Positions 22,167 through 34,475 of a stretch of DNA of 64,000 nucleotides are shown in pieces. The notes under the pieces were generated by a model. It searched no databases, had not been told where the DNA came from, and was given only the letters and a program-made list of their open reading frames with translations. The stretch's first letter is position 1. Each line of letters begins with the position of its first letter. Source of the DNA: Acorus gramineus (taxonomy: Eukaryota; Streptophyta; Magnoliopsida; Acorales; Acoraceae); assembly GCA_030737835.1 (NCBI GenBank), contig JAUJYN010000019.1, positions 332,433-396,432 of the forward strand, given 5' to 3'. Made by a program: the position numbers and the translations under genes.

Positions 22167-24180
22167 CGCGCATCGATGGGGCCCCCTAGCTATACTAATT
22201 GTGTAGATAAGTAGTATGGCCATGCTTAAACTATAATATGTTAGATATCTTGCACGCTAGGCTTATATACATGTATTGTATCCATGTATAAATGATTGTG
22301 TTCATGCGCCCCTCTAGTATGGGCATGTATTTTTGTAATGTGTATGGATGTATAGAATATGGCCTGCCTTAGGTAGTATTGTAATACTACTCCCACCATA
22401 TTAATTGAATATCCAGCATGATTAAGTCTGGGATAATAACGGGCACCTGCCTAATATTCCCTTGCGATAAGACTCGAGGGCGTGGTGTAGTTGTTGCGCC
22501 CATGCTAATGGGGCAAAGCTATGACCAGCTTCATGAGATGATGATCTCTCTCGCCCTCTCCCTCTGAACGAACTGAGTAAGTAGATGCGATTTCCTACTC
22601 GACTCAAGTTCGTTTGGAATATTGGCATGCACCTGTTAGTGCGCGAGATCACGCTTGACCCTTTCTTTTAAGTTGGTGATATCCAACGCATGCTTAAGTT
22701 ATGCCTTGTGTGCTTATATGATTAATGGCCACGTATGCATGTTTAAGTGGGCCATACCATGTATGAATGTTGTATGAATTGTTGTTTATGATGTAAATCC
22801 ATGTTAGGGGTCACCCTTATGGTCAATTATTAGATGATTGTGCATATGGTTCATGCACATAGCTAGATATAATTCTCCTGGATATATATATATGCGCATG
22901 TTAAAACTGATAGGCCTATCTGAAATAGGCGTGGGTATGACCCGTTGTCGGGTTGTACCTTATTAGTTAGAGCGCTAGCGATGTAATCGCCCCATGCATC
23001 CGAGCGATGCACTCGTTTGGAATTCAGGAGAATTCATTATCTTATCGGTTTTGTTAAGCCGGTAGTTGTGGCATTAAGCTAGGCCTACCCGTGCTAGGCT
23101 TGTATATGAACCGCCACAGGGTTATGTGCCTTAGGATTATTTCTGTGTGAGAGCAGAGAAAATCCCCCCCCCTTGCGTCCGAGCGACGCAACCGTGTGGG
23201 AGTACAATAGTATTTGATAACATCGATATGTGATTATCGAGAGTAGTTGTTTTTCCATTGGGTTCATTTTGCGAACATGGAATGTTTACTCCCAATGTCG
23301 TCCGAGTTGAAGAGGCCCGGGTTGTAGCTGTCCTGACAGAGGGCTCCCATCCGTAGGTACCACCGATGCGTTCAGAAGCGTACTGATCGTGGGAGTGTAC
23401 CAGGTAGAGGCTACCTGGGAGAGGGTTAATGAATGATATTGCGAGCGTGGAATCGTTCTCCCCTTCGTTGGATCCGATGTAGGAACTTCCCGGCGTTGGA
23501 AAAGCTGTCCTGACAGAGGGCTCCCATCCGTAGGTACCACCGAGGCGTTCGGAAGCGTACTGATCGTGGGAGTATACCAGGTAGTGACTACCCCGGGGAA
23601 AGGGCTACCGGTGGACCAAGGGTGTAGAGCAGTCTAAGTCTCTTCCAAAAGTCCTATGTCACCTCTAAGGGGTGAGGGTGAGGATGAGGTGAAGACACGT
23701 CTCCGCGTGACTCATTCGTTGTTCGTCCGTTCCCATAGTTGTTGGGTCCGGTTGCGTATCGATGTTCAAAGACATCGTTGGGCAGTTATCCCGATGTAGA
23801 TGTTTCAGTAGCGTTGTGTAGACCAGTAATTCCGGGTCTCATCGACCAACGGTATGGTCTCTCCCCAAGAGACCCAAGAGTCTCCCTCCGGGAGTGAGGG
23901 TGAGGGTGAGGTTGGTGATTCAGTAGTGTTGTGTGGACCAGTAATTCCGCGTCTCTTCGACCAATGGTATGGTCTCTCCCCAAAAGTCCTAAGAGTCTTC
24001 TTCCAAGAGTGAGGGTGAGGGTGAGGTTGGTCGCGCCGCCGCGTGACCCTGTTATCCATGGGTTTCCACCCATGTTTTCCTTGAAAGGAAATTGCTTTAG
24101 TATTGAATTGTTGTATGGTGATTGGTTTCCAGCCACTCACTGAGCTTGTAGCTCACCCCTCGCATACTGTTTCCTTTCAG

Positions 24181-24365
24181 GGGCAGTGTTGGGCGTGGAG
24201 CTGGAGCTTTCCTGTGGCGTGGTCTTATGGGCGTGGAGCGTTCTTCCGGCGGGTGACGAGTGCGAGGCTATTAGCAGTCCTAGAGTCATTTTATGTATTG
24301 TGAATCGTGCATGTGGCACAGGTTGTATTTTATTTGGACTAGACTTGGCTCTCACAGGACAGTGA
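24181..24365 (+). other. Type B terminal exon-like frame (60 codons)
   Basis: After GTTTCCTTTCAG a frame starting AVLGVELELS stays open for 60 codons to TGA. The same length and frame are open at 63551-63735 and in the minus-strand copies near 15430-15610 and 16025-16205. The older copy in 5344-8887 is open nearly as far. Similarity between copies is high, so conservation of the frame is only weak evidence for coding. Confidence 0.4.
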
Positions 24366-27300
24366 TTGTGTATTCGAGTCTGTAATAATGTTTTTGGTTT
24401 ACAAACATTGTTTATATATTATGCTTCCACTTTTCAGTCAGTTATTATTATCCTTGCTTTGCCACCTTGTGTGTTGTTGTTGGAGTCTTTATTGACCTCA
24501 GGTATTGATAGCTGATATTTCATTATTGCCACGTCTCGGGGACGACCACCCTAGGGCGTGACAAACACAACCAATGATCCATAATTAAATTATGGAACCT
24601 CCTATCACACATATAAGCCTACTTCATGAAGGCCCTAACCCCTGATACTTCCATATTATCACCCAAGACACATGCAAACAATTCCTTGACACTCAACCAA
24701 GCAAAACTACCAAACCTGCTGCAACTAGCCCTACTAATTGGTCTCCACAGCACCCAATACACTTCCAAATATTATGAAATAAATCATGCACATTCTCTGA
24801 TATACTGGGATCATAATCTATGCGGACATTAAAACCTAATTTTGCCTCTACAATCCCGAAACAAAACGTTTCCAGAAGCAGGTCAATTCCTACGCGAATC
24901 TGGACAGGCAATGCAAAACTGGTTTTAACTTACACCACAGATATCATAATGACCCCAAATTTCATATATAACAACTAGACACATAGATGATCATATCATA
25001 TGAAGACATAATCCTAACAATGTGCCTCTAAATACTAGATTCACTGAGATCTTTAAAATACAGAGTGCTGCTTATCAAAACAGGGGGAGGGAAATGGGGA
25101 GATGCGGGGTTCTCGACACACCCACGACCACCTCAACCACCACCACCACAACCACTACCTCATCAACATCTCCACAAGCCCTTCATGGCAGAAAATAGGG
25201 GTGCAAAGGGGCATGAGAAGGGGATAGAGAGAAGAGAAACAACAACAACAACAACAACACTACTGGATCATCTACATCGAGATAACTGCCCAACGATGTC
25301 TTTGAACATCGATACGCAACCGGACCCAACAACTATGGGAACGGACGAACAATGAATGGGTCACGCGGCAACGTGTCTTCACCTCATCCTCACCCTCACC
25401 CTTTAGAGGTGACATAGGACTTTTGGAGAGATTAGACTCCTCTACACCCTTGGTCCACCGGTAGCCCTTTCCCTGGGTAGTCTCTACCTGGTATACTCCC
25501 ACGATCAGTACGCTCCCGAATACATCGGTAGTACCTACGGATGGGAGCCCTCTGTCAGGACAGCTTTTCCAACGCCGGGGAGTTCCTACATCGGATCCAA
25601 CGAAGGGGAGAACGATTTCATGCTCGCAATATCATTCGTTAGCCCTCTCCCGGGTAGCCTCTACCTGGTACACTCCCACAATCAGTACGCTTCCGAATGC
25701 ATCGGTGGTACCTACGGATGGGAGCCCTCTATCAGGACAGCTTTAACCCGGTCCGCTTCAACACGGACGACATTGGGAGGAAACACTCCATGTTCGTAAA
25801 GCGAACCCAATGGAAAAACAACTACTCTCGTTAATTGCCTACTTAATGCCCAAGCTACCGGTTTAACAAAACCGATACAACAAATGAATTCACCTGAATT
25901 CCATTCAAGTGCATCACAAGGACGCAGGGGCAATTACATCGCTCGCACACTTACTAATGAAGTACATCCCAACGATGGGTCGTGCCCACGCCTATTTCAG
26001 GTAGGCCTATTTAGTTTTAACATGTGCGTATATATAACAGGAGAATCATATCATAGCTATGTGCATGAACCATATGCACGATCATCTAACAATTGATTAT
26101 AAGGGTAACCCTAACATGGATTTACATCATAAACAACATGTATACAAGGTATGGCCATTAATCATATAAGCACACAAGGCATAACTTAAGCATGCGTTGG
26201 ATATCACTAACTTAAAATGAAAGGGTCAAGCGCGATCTCACGCACTAACAGGTGCATGCCAATATTCCAAACGAACCTGAGTCGAGTAGGAAATCGCATC
26301 TACTTACTCAGTTCGTGCAGAGGGAGAGGGCGAGAGAGATCATCATCTCATGAAGTTGGTCATAGCTTTGCCCCATTAGCATGGGTGCAACAACTACACC
26401 ACGCCCTCGAGTCTTATCGCAAGGGAATATTAGGCAGGTGCCCGTTATTAACCCAGACTTAATCATGCTGGATATTCCAATTAATATGGTGGGAGTAGTA
26501 TTACAATACTACCTAAGCCATGCCCTATTCTATACATCCGTACACATTACAGAAATACATGCCCATAACTAGGGGCGCGTGCGATACAATCATTCACACA
26601 TGGATACAATACATGCAATATAAGCCTAGCATGCAAGATATCTAACATATTATAGTTTAAGCATGGCCATACTACTTATCTACACAAGTAGTATAGCTAG
26701 GATGCCCCATCGATGCGCGATGCACGCCTACGCGTGTCGAGCGCATCTCGAGGGGGGGATTGGATCAAACCACTCACAGATGCCATATATAACAACTAGA
26801 CACATAGATGATAATATCATATGAAGACATAATCCAAGAAATGTTCCTCTAAATACTAGATTCACTGAGATCTTTAAAATACAGATTGCTGCCTTACCAA
26901 AACAGGGGAGGGAAATGGGGAGATGCGGGGTTCTCGACACACCCACGACCACCTCAACCACCACTACCACCACCTCATCAGCATCTCCTCAAGCCCTTCA
27001 TGGCAGAAAACAGGGGTGCAAAGGGGCATGTTATATATGTGTCACTTTTAGCCTTCTGGTCACCATTGGAGCATTCTGGCAGTTTTTCAACTTTTTCTTT
27101 TTCGATGGGAATCGCTAAAATTTTGAACTTTTAGCCATCATCATGAGCTTGAGAACTCCGATTGAAAATCTAACTGCATATTATGTGTCCTGGTGCCATT
27201 TCAAGCCACTCACAAAAATTTCATTGAATTCCGATAACGTTTCAGAATTTCACAGTTCAAATCGTATCCGGGTTTTGACCAAGCGAGAAGTCATTGGATG

Positions 27301-27909
27301 ACTTTGACCAAGTGAAGTTTGACCCTTGACTTGGTCAAAATATTTTGTCTTCTAGTGTGATTAGGTTGACTAGGGTCAAAGTGTACCTAAACCTAGCTTA
27401 ACCTAATTTAATTTGTAAGTGTAAGTGGGTGTGAGTGTGTGGTGTGTGTGTGTGCCTAATTAAAACCCCCCCCTTTAAGTCCACGCCCAAGAATAGGAAC
27501 CCCCCCTATTCATCTTCTTCTCCAACTCTCTCAAGCTCTCTCATCTTCTCTCTTTTTCCACCTTTTGACCTAGTAGAAGGTGTTGGATTAGGAAACCCTA
27601 GAAGGAGAAAAGGAAGGTATTGTCCCGATCTATCTTTCCATGGTCTTGGATTTACATTCCCCTTTGTTTTTCCTTCTCTCATGGCCCCTTTTCTCCTCTG
27701 CTTTCAGCCCCTCTTAGGCTGAGAAAGGTCTTGGTAGTGGTGGCTTTGGTGGTGGCAAATCGATGCGCGAAGAGCACCCGAAGCTCCCTCCTTTCCTTTC
27801 CTCCCTTGGGTAAGCTTTCCTTCCCCCCTATTTCTTGTTTAGATGCATGTTTAGGATGTGGTTATGGCTGTGCAAGGTGTGCATGAGTGTTTGGGGTGAG
27901 GGAGGGCTG

Positions 27910-28370
27910 AGGGAGGTGGTGGGGTTGGCTCGGGCGCGCGTGCGGGGTCATCCTCGTGCGTGCGCGCGAGTCTGCGCGCGCAGGCAGAGCAGGCGCGCGC
28001 AGTCGGGGGCGCTGGGTGGTGCGCGCGTACGCGCGGGCGCACGGGCGTGCGCGGGGGGCTCTATGCAGGGGCGCAGTGCGTGCGGTGCGCGCAGGGGTGC
28101 GCGCAGGGCGCTGCGCAGGGGCGCAGTGTGTGCGGTTAAGCGCAGGGCTGGACGCGCGGTGCGCTCGGGCGTGCGCGTAGGCGTGCGCACGAGCGTGCGG
28201 CGTGTCTGGGCGTGCGGGCAGAGGCGCGGTAGCGCGCCTGGGCGCCGGCTGGGGCGCGGGTGTGCGTGCGTGCGTGCGCGTGAGGGTGGCCGTGCGCTTG
28301 GCTGCCCGGGGGTACGGGAGTGTGTCGGGGCACTCGGACTCGCGTGAGTACGGGCCCGTATGCATGCTTG
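27910..28370 (+). repeat. CpG-rich block
   Basis: About 450 bp of GCGCG, GGGGCGCAGTGCG and GTGCGTGCG words between the GGGTAAGC site and the TTTTACTCACC boundary. Confidence 0.8.
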
Positions 28371-28450
28371 TCCGAGTTTTTGGTATTTCTATCGTATTTC
28401 TTGTGTATTTGTATATTTTACTCACCATTTTGATTTCCCATGTCATGCAG

Positions 28451-28486
28451 ATCTTGACAAGCGGTCACGCGACGACCCGGGTATTG
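28451..28486 (+). other. 36-nt micro-exon-like segment, copy 1
   Basis: Bounded by ATGCAG and GTGAGT, reading LDKRSRDDPGI in the shared phase. Joined to 32303 it continues through ISESDLKEELPE to TAG 32353-32355. Confidence 0.5.
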
Positions 28487-28523
28487 GTGAGTGGGACAAT
28501 CCAACCCAGTATGGAGGCATTCG

Positions 28524-28541
28524 ATGCACGTAGTCGTGCAT
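28524..28541 (+). other. Covarying hairpin (ATGCACG/CGTGCAT), copy 1
   Basis: A perfect 7-bp stem with the loop TAGT. The duplicated copy at 29039-29056 is identical. Confidence 0.6.
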
Positions 28542-28965
28542 TGCCCGCCCTTGGGGCACCATAATTGCGTATTAATTTGTAATAAGTGTAATCTGTGCTA
28601 TGCATGTTCATTATGTTGTATCCATGCCACCTTAGGTTTTGCATGCTAGGATTTTGCACCCTTATGTTGTGGATAGAGGCCTATACATCGGGATACCATG
28701 TTTCCATGCTAGGAAAGCCTCGACCTATGCATGCTTCCCATTTAGTTTAATTTATTTAAATCAAATGCGAGCTTATGATTATTAGCATGCCTTAAAGAAT
28801 ATTATAACCGTGTTGTTATAATATATGTCTCCCCGCATCTTAGTTATACGCTATGGAGGAATTCTGAAGAATTCATGACATTAGTAGAGTTGCAATCGTA
28901 TTTCTATCGTATTTCTTGTGTATTTGTGTATTTTACTCACCATTTTGATTTCCCATGTCTTGCAG

Positions 28966-29001
28966 ATCTTGACGAGCGGTCACGCGGCGACCCGGGTATT
29001 A
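28966..29001 (+). other. 36-nt micro-exon-like segment, copy 2
   Basis: The duplicated version is bounded by TTGCAG and GTGAGT, with the same length and phase as copy 1. If both were spliced in, the transcript would carry two in-frame copies, since 36 is a multiple of three. Confidence 0.45.
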
Positions 29002-29298
29002 GTGAGTGGGACAATCCAACCCAATAGGGAGGCGTTCGATGCACGTAGTCGTGCATTGCCCTCCCCTGGGGCACCATAATTGCGTATTAATTTGTAATAA
29101 GTGTAATCTGTGCTATGCATGTTCATTATGTTGTATCCATGCCACCTTAATTTTTGCATGCTAGGAATATGCACCCTTATGTTGTGGATAGAGGCCTATA
29201 CATCCTGATACCATGTATCCATGCTAGGAAAGCCTCGACCTACGCATGCTTCCCATTTAGTTTAATTTATTTAAATCAAATGCGAGCTTATGATTATT

Positions 29299-31634
29299 TG
29301 TAACGTCTCTGTATTTTTAGCCTTATATATTTATTTTAAATATATAATGAAAATTTTAATTGAAATTTAATTATTTCATTTTTTTTATTTGGCGGTAGGC
29401 CCAAATGGGTCTAATTTGATTTATAATTATAATTATTGTAAATTGATGTTAAAATATTTATTTTATATTTTTTTGGAGATCTTTATAGTCTCAAGATATT
29501 TTGGTTGAAATTTGGTGAGATTCGGAGTTCAGGAAATTAGGTTTTTAGGATTTTGTGTTAAGTTATTGGGCCCAGGGATCTAGTTACGAATCCAGAATAT
29601 CTTTTAATAGGCTTCAGGGATCTGTTTGTAAATCGGATAGGGATCTGTCTGTAAATCGGATAAGGACCTAGTTGTAAACCCGTAATACTTGAGGGGTCGT
29701 TTTGTAATTTGGTAAAAACCCCTTTTATATAACATTTTGGGTTAGGGTTTGCATCAGAATTCTCATGAGGCATGAGAAGGGGTGATGATAGCTCTACCCA
29801 TCGAGCACAGAAGGTGATAAATCTTTCTCTATTGATTTTTATTGTTTAGTGTTTCAATTTAGTTTGGTTAGGAGATGATTGTGTCAATCTATTATTTGGG
29901 AAAGAATGTTGATGGATTAGGGTTAGGGTTTGATTGATTTTAAATAGATGATGTTTTTATTAGATTTCAATGGATCTTGAAGGATTTCTTAAGATCAAAC
30001 TAGATTTATTGGTTTTGGGATTTAAGGGTTATTTTCGGGTGGATTGAATACCTGATCATTAAATCGTGTTTTTGACTATGATAGAGTCGTTTCTGGGAAA
30101 ATTGTATTTCACAAACAGAAATAGGTTTCGAAAAGATCTTTCCAACGAATCTTGAATCGTCTGATTTGGAGTTACAGGTAGAAAGTTATGATTTTTCAAA
30201 GATTTCTGTGCAGTTTCTTAGAATTCAAATATTTAGCTTCATGACCAAGTTTGATGAATTTTAGAGATTTAATGGATCCCAAATGGATGTTTAATGAGTA
30301 TGATTTGATTTGTGGGTTTTGATGATTTTATTGATCTTGGTGACTCAAATTGGATCTTAAATCAATTAATTTGGTTTAGTGGGATCAATGAATATTAATT
30401 GAATATTATTGTTATTTGGATGTAAATTGATTGGATTGAGTTATTTGGATCATTGGAATTATAGTGAGCATGGATTTGTCTAAATATTTTATTCGAGGAT
30501 TGATCGATTATGTGGCCTTATGAAATAAATGGATATTGATTATCGGATCATTGTGAGATATGAACATTTTAATATTTATTTGGAGTTGGGATTTTCTTAG
30601 GCCTTTAACGTGAGTTGCGGATTGTAGGTCTATTTGGTACGGGCTCTTGGGATTATTGGGTCGAGTGTTGTTGTCAGTTGTTTGTCATGATTGAATGATT
30701 TTCTTATTTATTGATTGCATAATTGTTATGCTAGGTTATCCACGTGCGAGTGTGTAGCGTTCATGCACGTGCATCGGTTTGTATTGCGTGGACTGGAGGT
30801 GAGTGGATGTCTCTATATTATTTGAAAAGCATCATATTATTTTATGATTATGAAATCTATCTTGTATGAAGCATATGAGCATGTTGTCATCATATAGGTT
30901 GATATTTTGGATATATTGTATGCATTGAAAATTATGGGATTTATGAAAATCGTCGCATGCTGTATACTTGAAAGAAGTAGTTTTGATTGTGCATGCATCA
31001 AATCGTCTAGGTGGCTCAGTCTAGGTGGCTGCGGTCTAAATTTGACCCAAGTCTAGGTGGCTATGTCTACGTGGCCCGATTTCCAAAGTGAAATCCCTGC
31101 GGCTAGGTGTCGTGGAAAGCGGGCATGCGTGTCCGTTGCATTCATATACATCATGTAGTTTGAAATCATGAGAAGATTTTTATGACATCACATTTTATTC
31201 GAAAGAGAAATGTTATTATATCCTTGAATGTTTTAAAGGGCTTCTTTATTATAAGCTTTGCTTTATATTACAACAATTGTTCCATAGACACTTTTTAACT
31301 GATTATTTTGAAGTATAATATATTATTGGGACACTTGTGTCCATTCACTGAGCGTGTGGTAGCTCATCCCTCTCTCTTCCCAACCTTTCAGATTAGCTGT
31401 TGGTGGTTGTCGATCTCGTTAAGGCGTTGGAGTTTGAAGCTCGTATTTTATTTCCGGAGCACTAGACTTGTGTAAAAGGTGTTGGTCATTTCTTTGGCAT
31501 GTAGAGGACCCATATGTATGATAGTGTGGATATATAAATTAAGTTGTTTTCGATGTATATTGAATTTGTGTTGGATTTTAGCGTTGACAATATATGTATA
31601 ATTATGGTGATGTATTCGTATGTTCTCTGGATGA

Positions 31635-31677
<43 letters not shown>

Positions 31678-31755
31678 CTCTGAGATTCGAGGAATTTAGT
31701 TAACGCACCCGGATTTCACGCTTCAAAACGGAGCCGTGGATCCGAGGGCGTTACA
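29299..31755 (+). mobile_element. Solo LTR of an unrelated family, TGTAACG...CGTTACA (TSD TTATT)
   Basis: A 2,457-bp AT-rich unit starting TGTAACGTCTC and ending GGGCGTTACA, flanked by TTATT at 29294-29298 and 31756-31760. It has a TATA box (TATATAA, 29726-29732), a set of GTCTAGGTGGCT repeats (31007-31075), a TGAGC...GCTCA hairpin at 31349-31366 followed by a pyrimidine tract and CAG, and an (AT)n run at 31639-31674. It has no CpG block and no similarity to the type A/B leader. No coding sequence is present. Confidence 0.92.
31639..31674. repeat. (AT)n microsatellite
   Basis: About 18 AT dinucleotides in tandem inside the TGTAACG-type solo LTR. Confidence 0.95.
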
Positions 31756-32302
31756 TTATTAGCATGCCTTAGAGAATATTATAACCGTGTTGTTATAATA
31801 TATGTCTCCCCGCATCTTAGTTATGCGCCCTGGAGGAATTCTGAAGAATTCATGACATTAGTAGAGTTGCAATCGGTGTCGGCGGATCCAAGTGGATCGT
31901 ATCCGTGTGGGTAGGCTGTTTCTCTTCCCTTCATTGGATCCGTGTAGGGACTCCTCAGTGTTAGACAGGCCGTCCTGACAGAGGGCTCCCATCAGAAGGT
32001 ACCTCCTGATTGTGTTTCGGACTGTGTTGAATCGTGGGAGTAGACCAGGCGAGCTACGGAGTGGAGGAGAGGCTATCGGTGGACCAAGGGTGATTAACAG
32101 CCTAGTCACTCCCAAAAGCCCATGTCACCCCCTTGAGGGTGAGGGTGAGGGTGTGGTGGGTCGGCGATGTAGCGACCCATTGGATTGTGTAGTTGTTGCC
32201 ACTTAGAGGCTATAAATGATTTGAGGTTAATATGAATTGTGATGCATGGGTTGTGCTATTCACTGAGCGTGTGGCTCACCCCTCGCATGTATTTTTTTTC
32301 AG

Positions 32303-32355
32303 TGATATCTGAGTCGGATCTGAAGGAGGAGCTCCCTGAGGCACATCAGCGGTAG
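32303..32355 (+). other. Terminal exon-like frame
   Basis: After ATTTTTTTTCAG, the frame reads ISESDLKEELPEAHQR and stops at TAG. It is the 3' partner of the 36-nt segments at 28451 and 28966. Confidence 0.42.
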
Positions 32356-33329
32356 CGGAGCAGCGTCACGTTCTGCGTGTGAGAGGCCGTCAGCCCCCCC
32401 TTTTGATTTTATGTATTGTATTCCATGCTTGGGCCCACGTTTGTATTATATTTGGATGTCGTGTATATATTAGCTCTCAGAGGACAGTTGATTATGTATC
32501 GAGTCTGTAATATGTCTTTGAATTACAGATTCAGTCTTTTAGCTTCCGCTATTTGTGTATATATCTTGTCAGCATCATTGTTGTCTGTGTTGTCATTTTC
32601 GATGTTGTTTAGAGTATGTTATTGACCTCCTGTATAGACTGCTGATATCATATATACCATTGTCGCGCCTCGGGGACGGCCGCCCTGGGGCGTGACAGCA
32701 TGAGAAGGGGATAGAGAGAAGAGAAACAACAATAACAACAACAGCAACACATACTCACCCTTTCTCACTCTTTCTTCTGCTTCTTCTTCATCTTTTCGTT
32801 CAATTGCGTCTTCCTCCTCCTTCTTCACACACAGAGGAGAAAAAAAGAGAACAAGAGAGGGAGAGAAGGTGTTCCACGAAATGGGAGAGAGGGGGAGAGA
32901 GAGAAAGGGCAAAAAGGTCATTTTCATGCCCAAATAGTGTCTAGGGGTGACCATAGGGGGGGGGGTGAGGTTAGGGTTAGGCTTCTGGGCAAAAGACCAA
33001 AAGACCAAAAGACCAAAGGTTTCTTCATCACTAAGCAAGGTGGGGGTAAGGTTACCAAAGGTCACCACATCCTCAAAATATGTTATATATGTGTCACTTT
33101 TAGCCTTCTGGTCACCATTGGAGCATTTCTGGCAGTTTTTCAACTTTTTCTTTTTTTCGATCAAAACCGCTAAAATTTTGGACTTTTGGCTATCATCATG
33201 AGCTTGAGAACTCCGATTGAAAATCTAACTGCACATTATGTGTCCTGGTGTCATTTCAAACCACCCACGAAAATTTCATCGAATTTCGGTAACGTTTCAG
33301 AATTTGGTAGTTCCGAATCGTATCCGAGT

Positions 33330-33440
33330 TTTGACCGAGTGGGAATGTCAAAGGGAGACTTGACCAAGTCAAGTTTGACCATTGACTTGGTCAAACTCTT
33401 TTGTTTGTTTGTGTGGTTGGGTTGACCTAAAGTCAAACAC
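33330..33440 (+). promoter_or_regulatory. TTGAC (W-box-like) cluster in U3
   Basis: Six or more TTGAC/GTCAA motifs, including TTGACCAAGTCAA and TTGACTTGGTCAA inverted pairs, lie upstream of the (TG)n tract and pyrimidine-rich leader. Confidence 0.5.
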
Positions 33441-33944
33441 CAAAAGTGTGTGTGTGTGTGTGTGAGTGTGTGTGTGTGAGTGTGGGTGCCCTAAAGTGGG
33501 CGCCCACTTCTTCTTCTTCCCTTCTCTTCTCTTCCTCTCTCTCTCACACACAAAATCACTCACTCCCTCTCCTTTTTCCCCCATTAGAGCTAGTAGAAGA
33601 GGTTGAAATGGAAAGCCATTGAAGGGGCAAAGATAGGTAAGCTTCCGATCTATCTTTCCATGGGATTTGTTTTGGATTTCCCTTGTTTACCTCCTCTCAT
33701 GGCTTCTCGTAACCCCTGTTTTCAGCCATTCTAGGGCTGAGAAGTGGCTGAGGGTGGTGGTGGTCTCGGTGGCGGTGGTTTGGTGCGCGAAGGGCACCCG
33801 AGTTTCCTCCCTTTGTTCTCCTCTCCTTGGGTAAGTCCTTCTCCTCCCTATGCTTGTTTAAATGCTTGATTTGGGTGTGTAAATGGTTATGCATGTATGC
33901 ATGTGTGCTAAGAGGGTGTGGGAGGGCTGAGGAGGGGGTGGAAG

Positions 33945-34395
33945 GGGCTCGGGCGTGCGTGCGGAGTCATCTGCGCGCGTGCGCACGCGTCTGCGCGCGC
34001 AATCGGGCGCTGGCGCGCGCAGACGGGCGCACTGGCGGGCACGCGCGCGTACATGCAGACGCGCGGGTGTGCGCGCAGAGTGCTGCGCAGGGGCGCAGTA
34101 CTCGCGGGTACGCGCAGGGTTGGACGCGCGGTGCGCGCTGGCGCTCGCAAGGGTGCGCGCGCGCGTGGCAGCGTGTCTGGGCGCTCGGGAAGGGGCGCAT
34201 CAGCGCGTCTGGGCGCACGGGCAAGGGCGCCGCAGTGCGCCCGAGGTGCAGGGGCGCGTGTGTGCGTGCGCATAGTGCGTGCGCGTGCGGGTGGCCATGC
34301 GTATGGCTGCCCAAGGGTTCGGGAGGGTGTCGGGGCACTCAGACTCGCGTGCGTACGCGCATGCTCGCGTGCGTGCGAGCCCGTATGCATGCTTG
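33945..34395 (+). repeat. CpG-rich block
   Basis: About 450 bp of GCGCGC, GCGCAGG and GTGCGTGCG sequence. Long open frames on both strands reflect composition. Confidence 0.8.
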
Positions 34396-34475
34396 TCCGA
34401 GTGTTGGGTAATTCTAGTAAATTTATTATGTAATTGTGTAGTTTACTCACCATACTGAATGCCCCTGTCTTGCAG

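Larger units (their letters stand above)
20661..24563 (+). mobile_element. Solo LTR, type B, longest copy (TSD AACAC)
   Basis: A 3,903-bp unit from TGTTATGCCTGTGTCA to GGGCGTGACA with AACAC at 20656-20660 and 24564-24568. It lacks the CpG block and instead has AT-rich sequence with a (GTT)n run (21365-21392) and a TTTTGGTAAGGC donor-like site near 21552. The 36-nt segment (22072-22107), a perfect ACGCGCG/CGCGCGT hairpin (22149-22166), the GAATTC pair (~23020-23037), two ~177-bp modules (23327-23590) and a 60-codon terminal frame (24181-24365) are all present. Confidence 0.93.
15221..25260 (-). mobile_element. Type B LTR, minus strand, truncated by LTR-LTR fusion
   Basis: The LTR 3' end (on the minus strand) lies at 15221 (TGTCACGCCCC on the plus strand). 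The LTR continues through 15814, 18782-20660 and 24564-25260, interrupted by solo LTRs 15815-18781 and 20661-24563. At about 25254-25260 it stops in the ACAAC-rich leader and jumps to sequence from the 3' half of a second minus-strand LTR, through a shared ACAACAC. Its 60-codon type B terminal frame (15425-15610, minus) is open. The left flank TTGTG has no partner, so the right target duplication was lost. Confidence 0.8.
28384..31875 (+). repeat. 515-bp tandem duplication, second copy split by a solo LTR
   Basis: Copy 1 is 28384-28898. Copy 2 is 28899-29298 plus 31761-31875 (400 + 115 = 515 bp). Both contain the TTTTACTCACC boundary, the 36-nt segment, the hairpin and the downstream region to GTTGCAATCG. 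Copies differ at scattered sites, for example GGTATT-GGTGAG versus GGTATT-AGTGAG. The order of events is clear: duplication first, then the TGTAACG-type LTR insertion. Confidence 0.92.
27029..32697 (+). mobile_element. Solo LTR, type A, with internal duplication and nested LTR (TSD GCATG)
   Basis: It runs from TGTTATATATGTGTCAC to GGGGCGTGACA. The right flank is GCATG (32698-32702). The left flank reads GCATG only if the LTR's first TG overlaps it, as expected after loss of one TG from GCATG-TG-TTATATA. Contents are a TTGAC cluster (27270-27385), the leader with GGGTAAGC near 27808, a CpG block (27910-28370), two copies of the 36-nt segment from a 515-bp tandem duplication, an unrelated solo LTR (29299-31755), and a terminal frame (32303-32355). 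Without the insertion it is about 3.2 kb. Confidence 0.88.

Noticed and set aside
27862-28446. Pro/Arg/Thr-rich frame that could be taken for a mucin-like or collagen-like protein
   Set aside because: It lies in the CpG block, and equivalent frames in other copies differ in length and frame.
29299-31755. A host gene or intron in the AT-rich insert
   Set aside because: TG...CA ends with a 5-bp target duplication, a TATA box and LTR-like 3' features show it is a solo LTR. No coding frame is present.
33827-34453. Frames of about 180-195 codons in the CpG block of 33081-35707
   Set aside because: Composition-driven openness on both strands; the surrounding unit is a solo LTR with target duplication.
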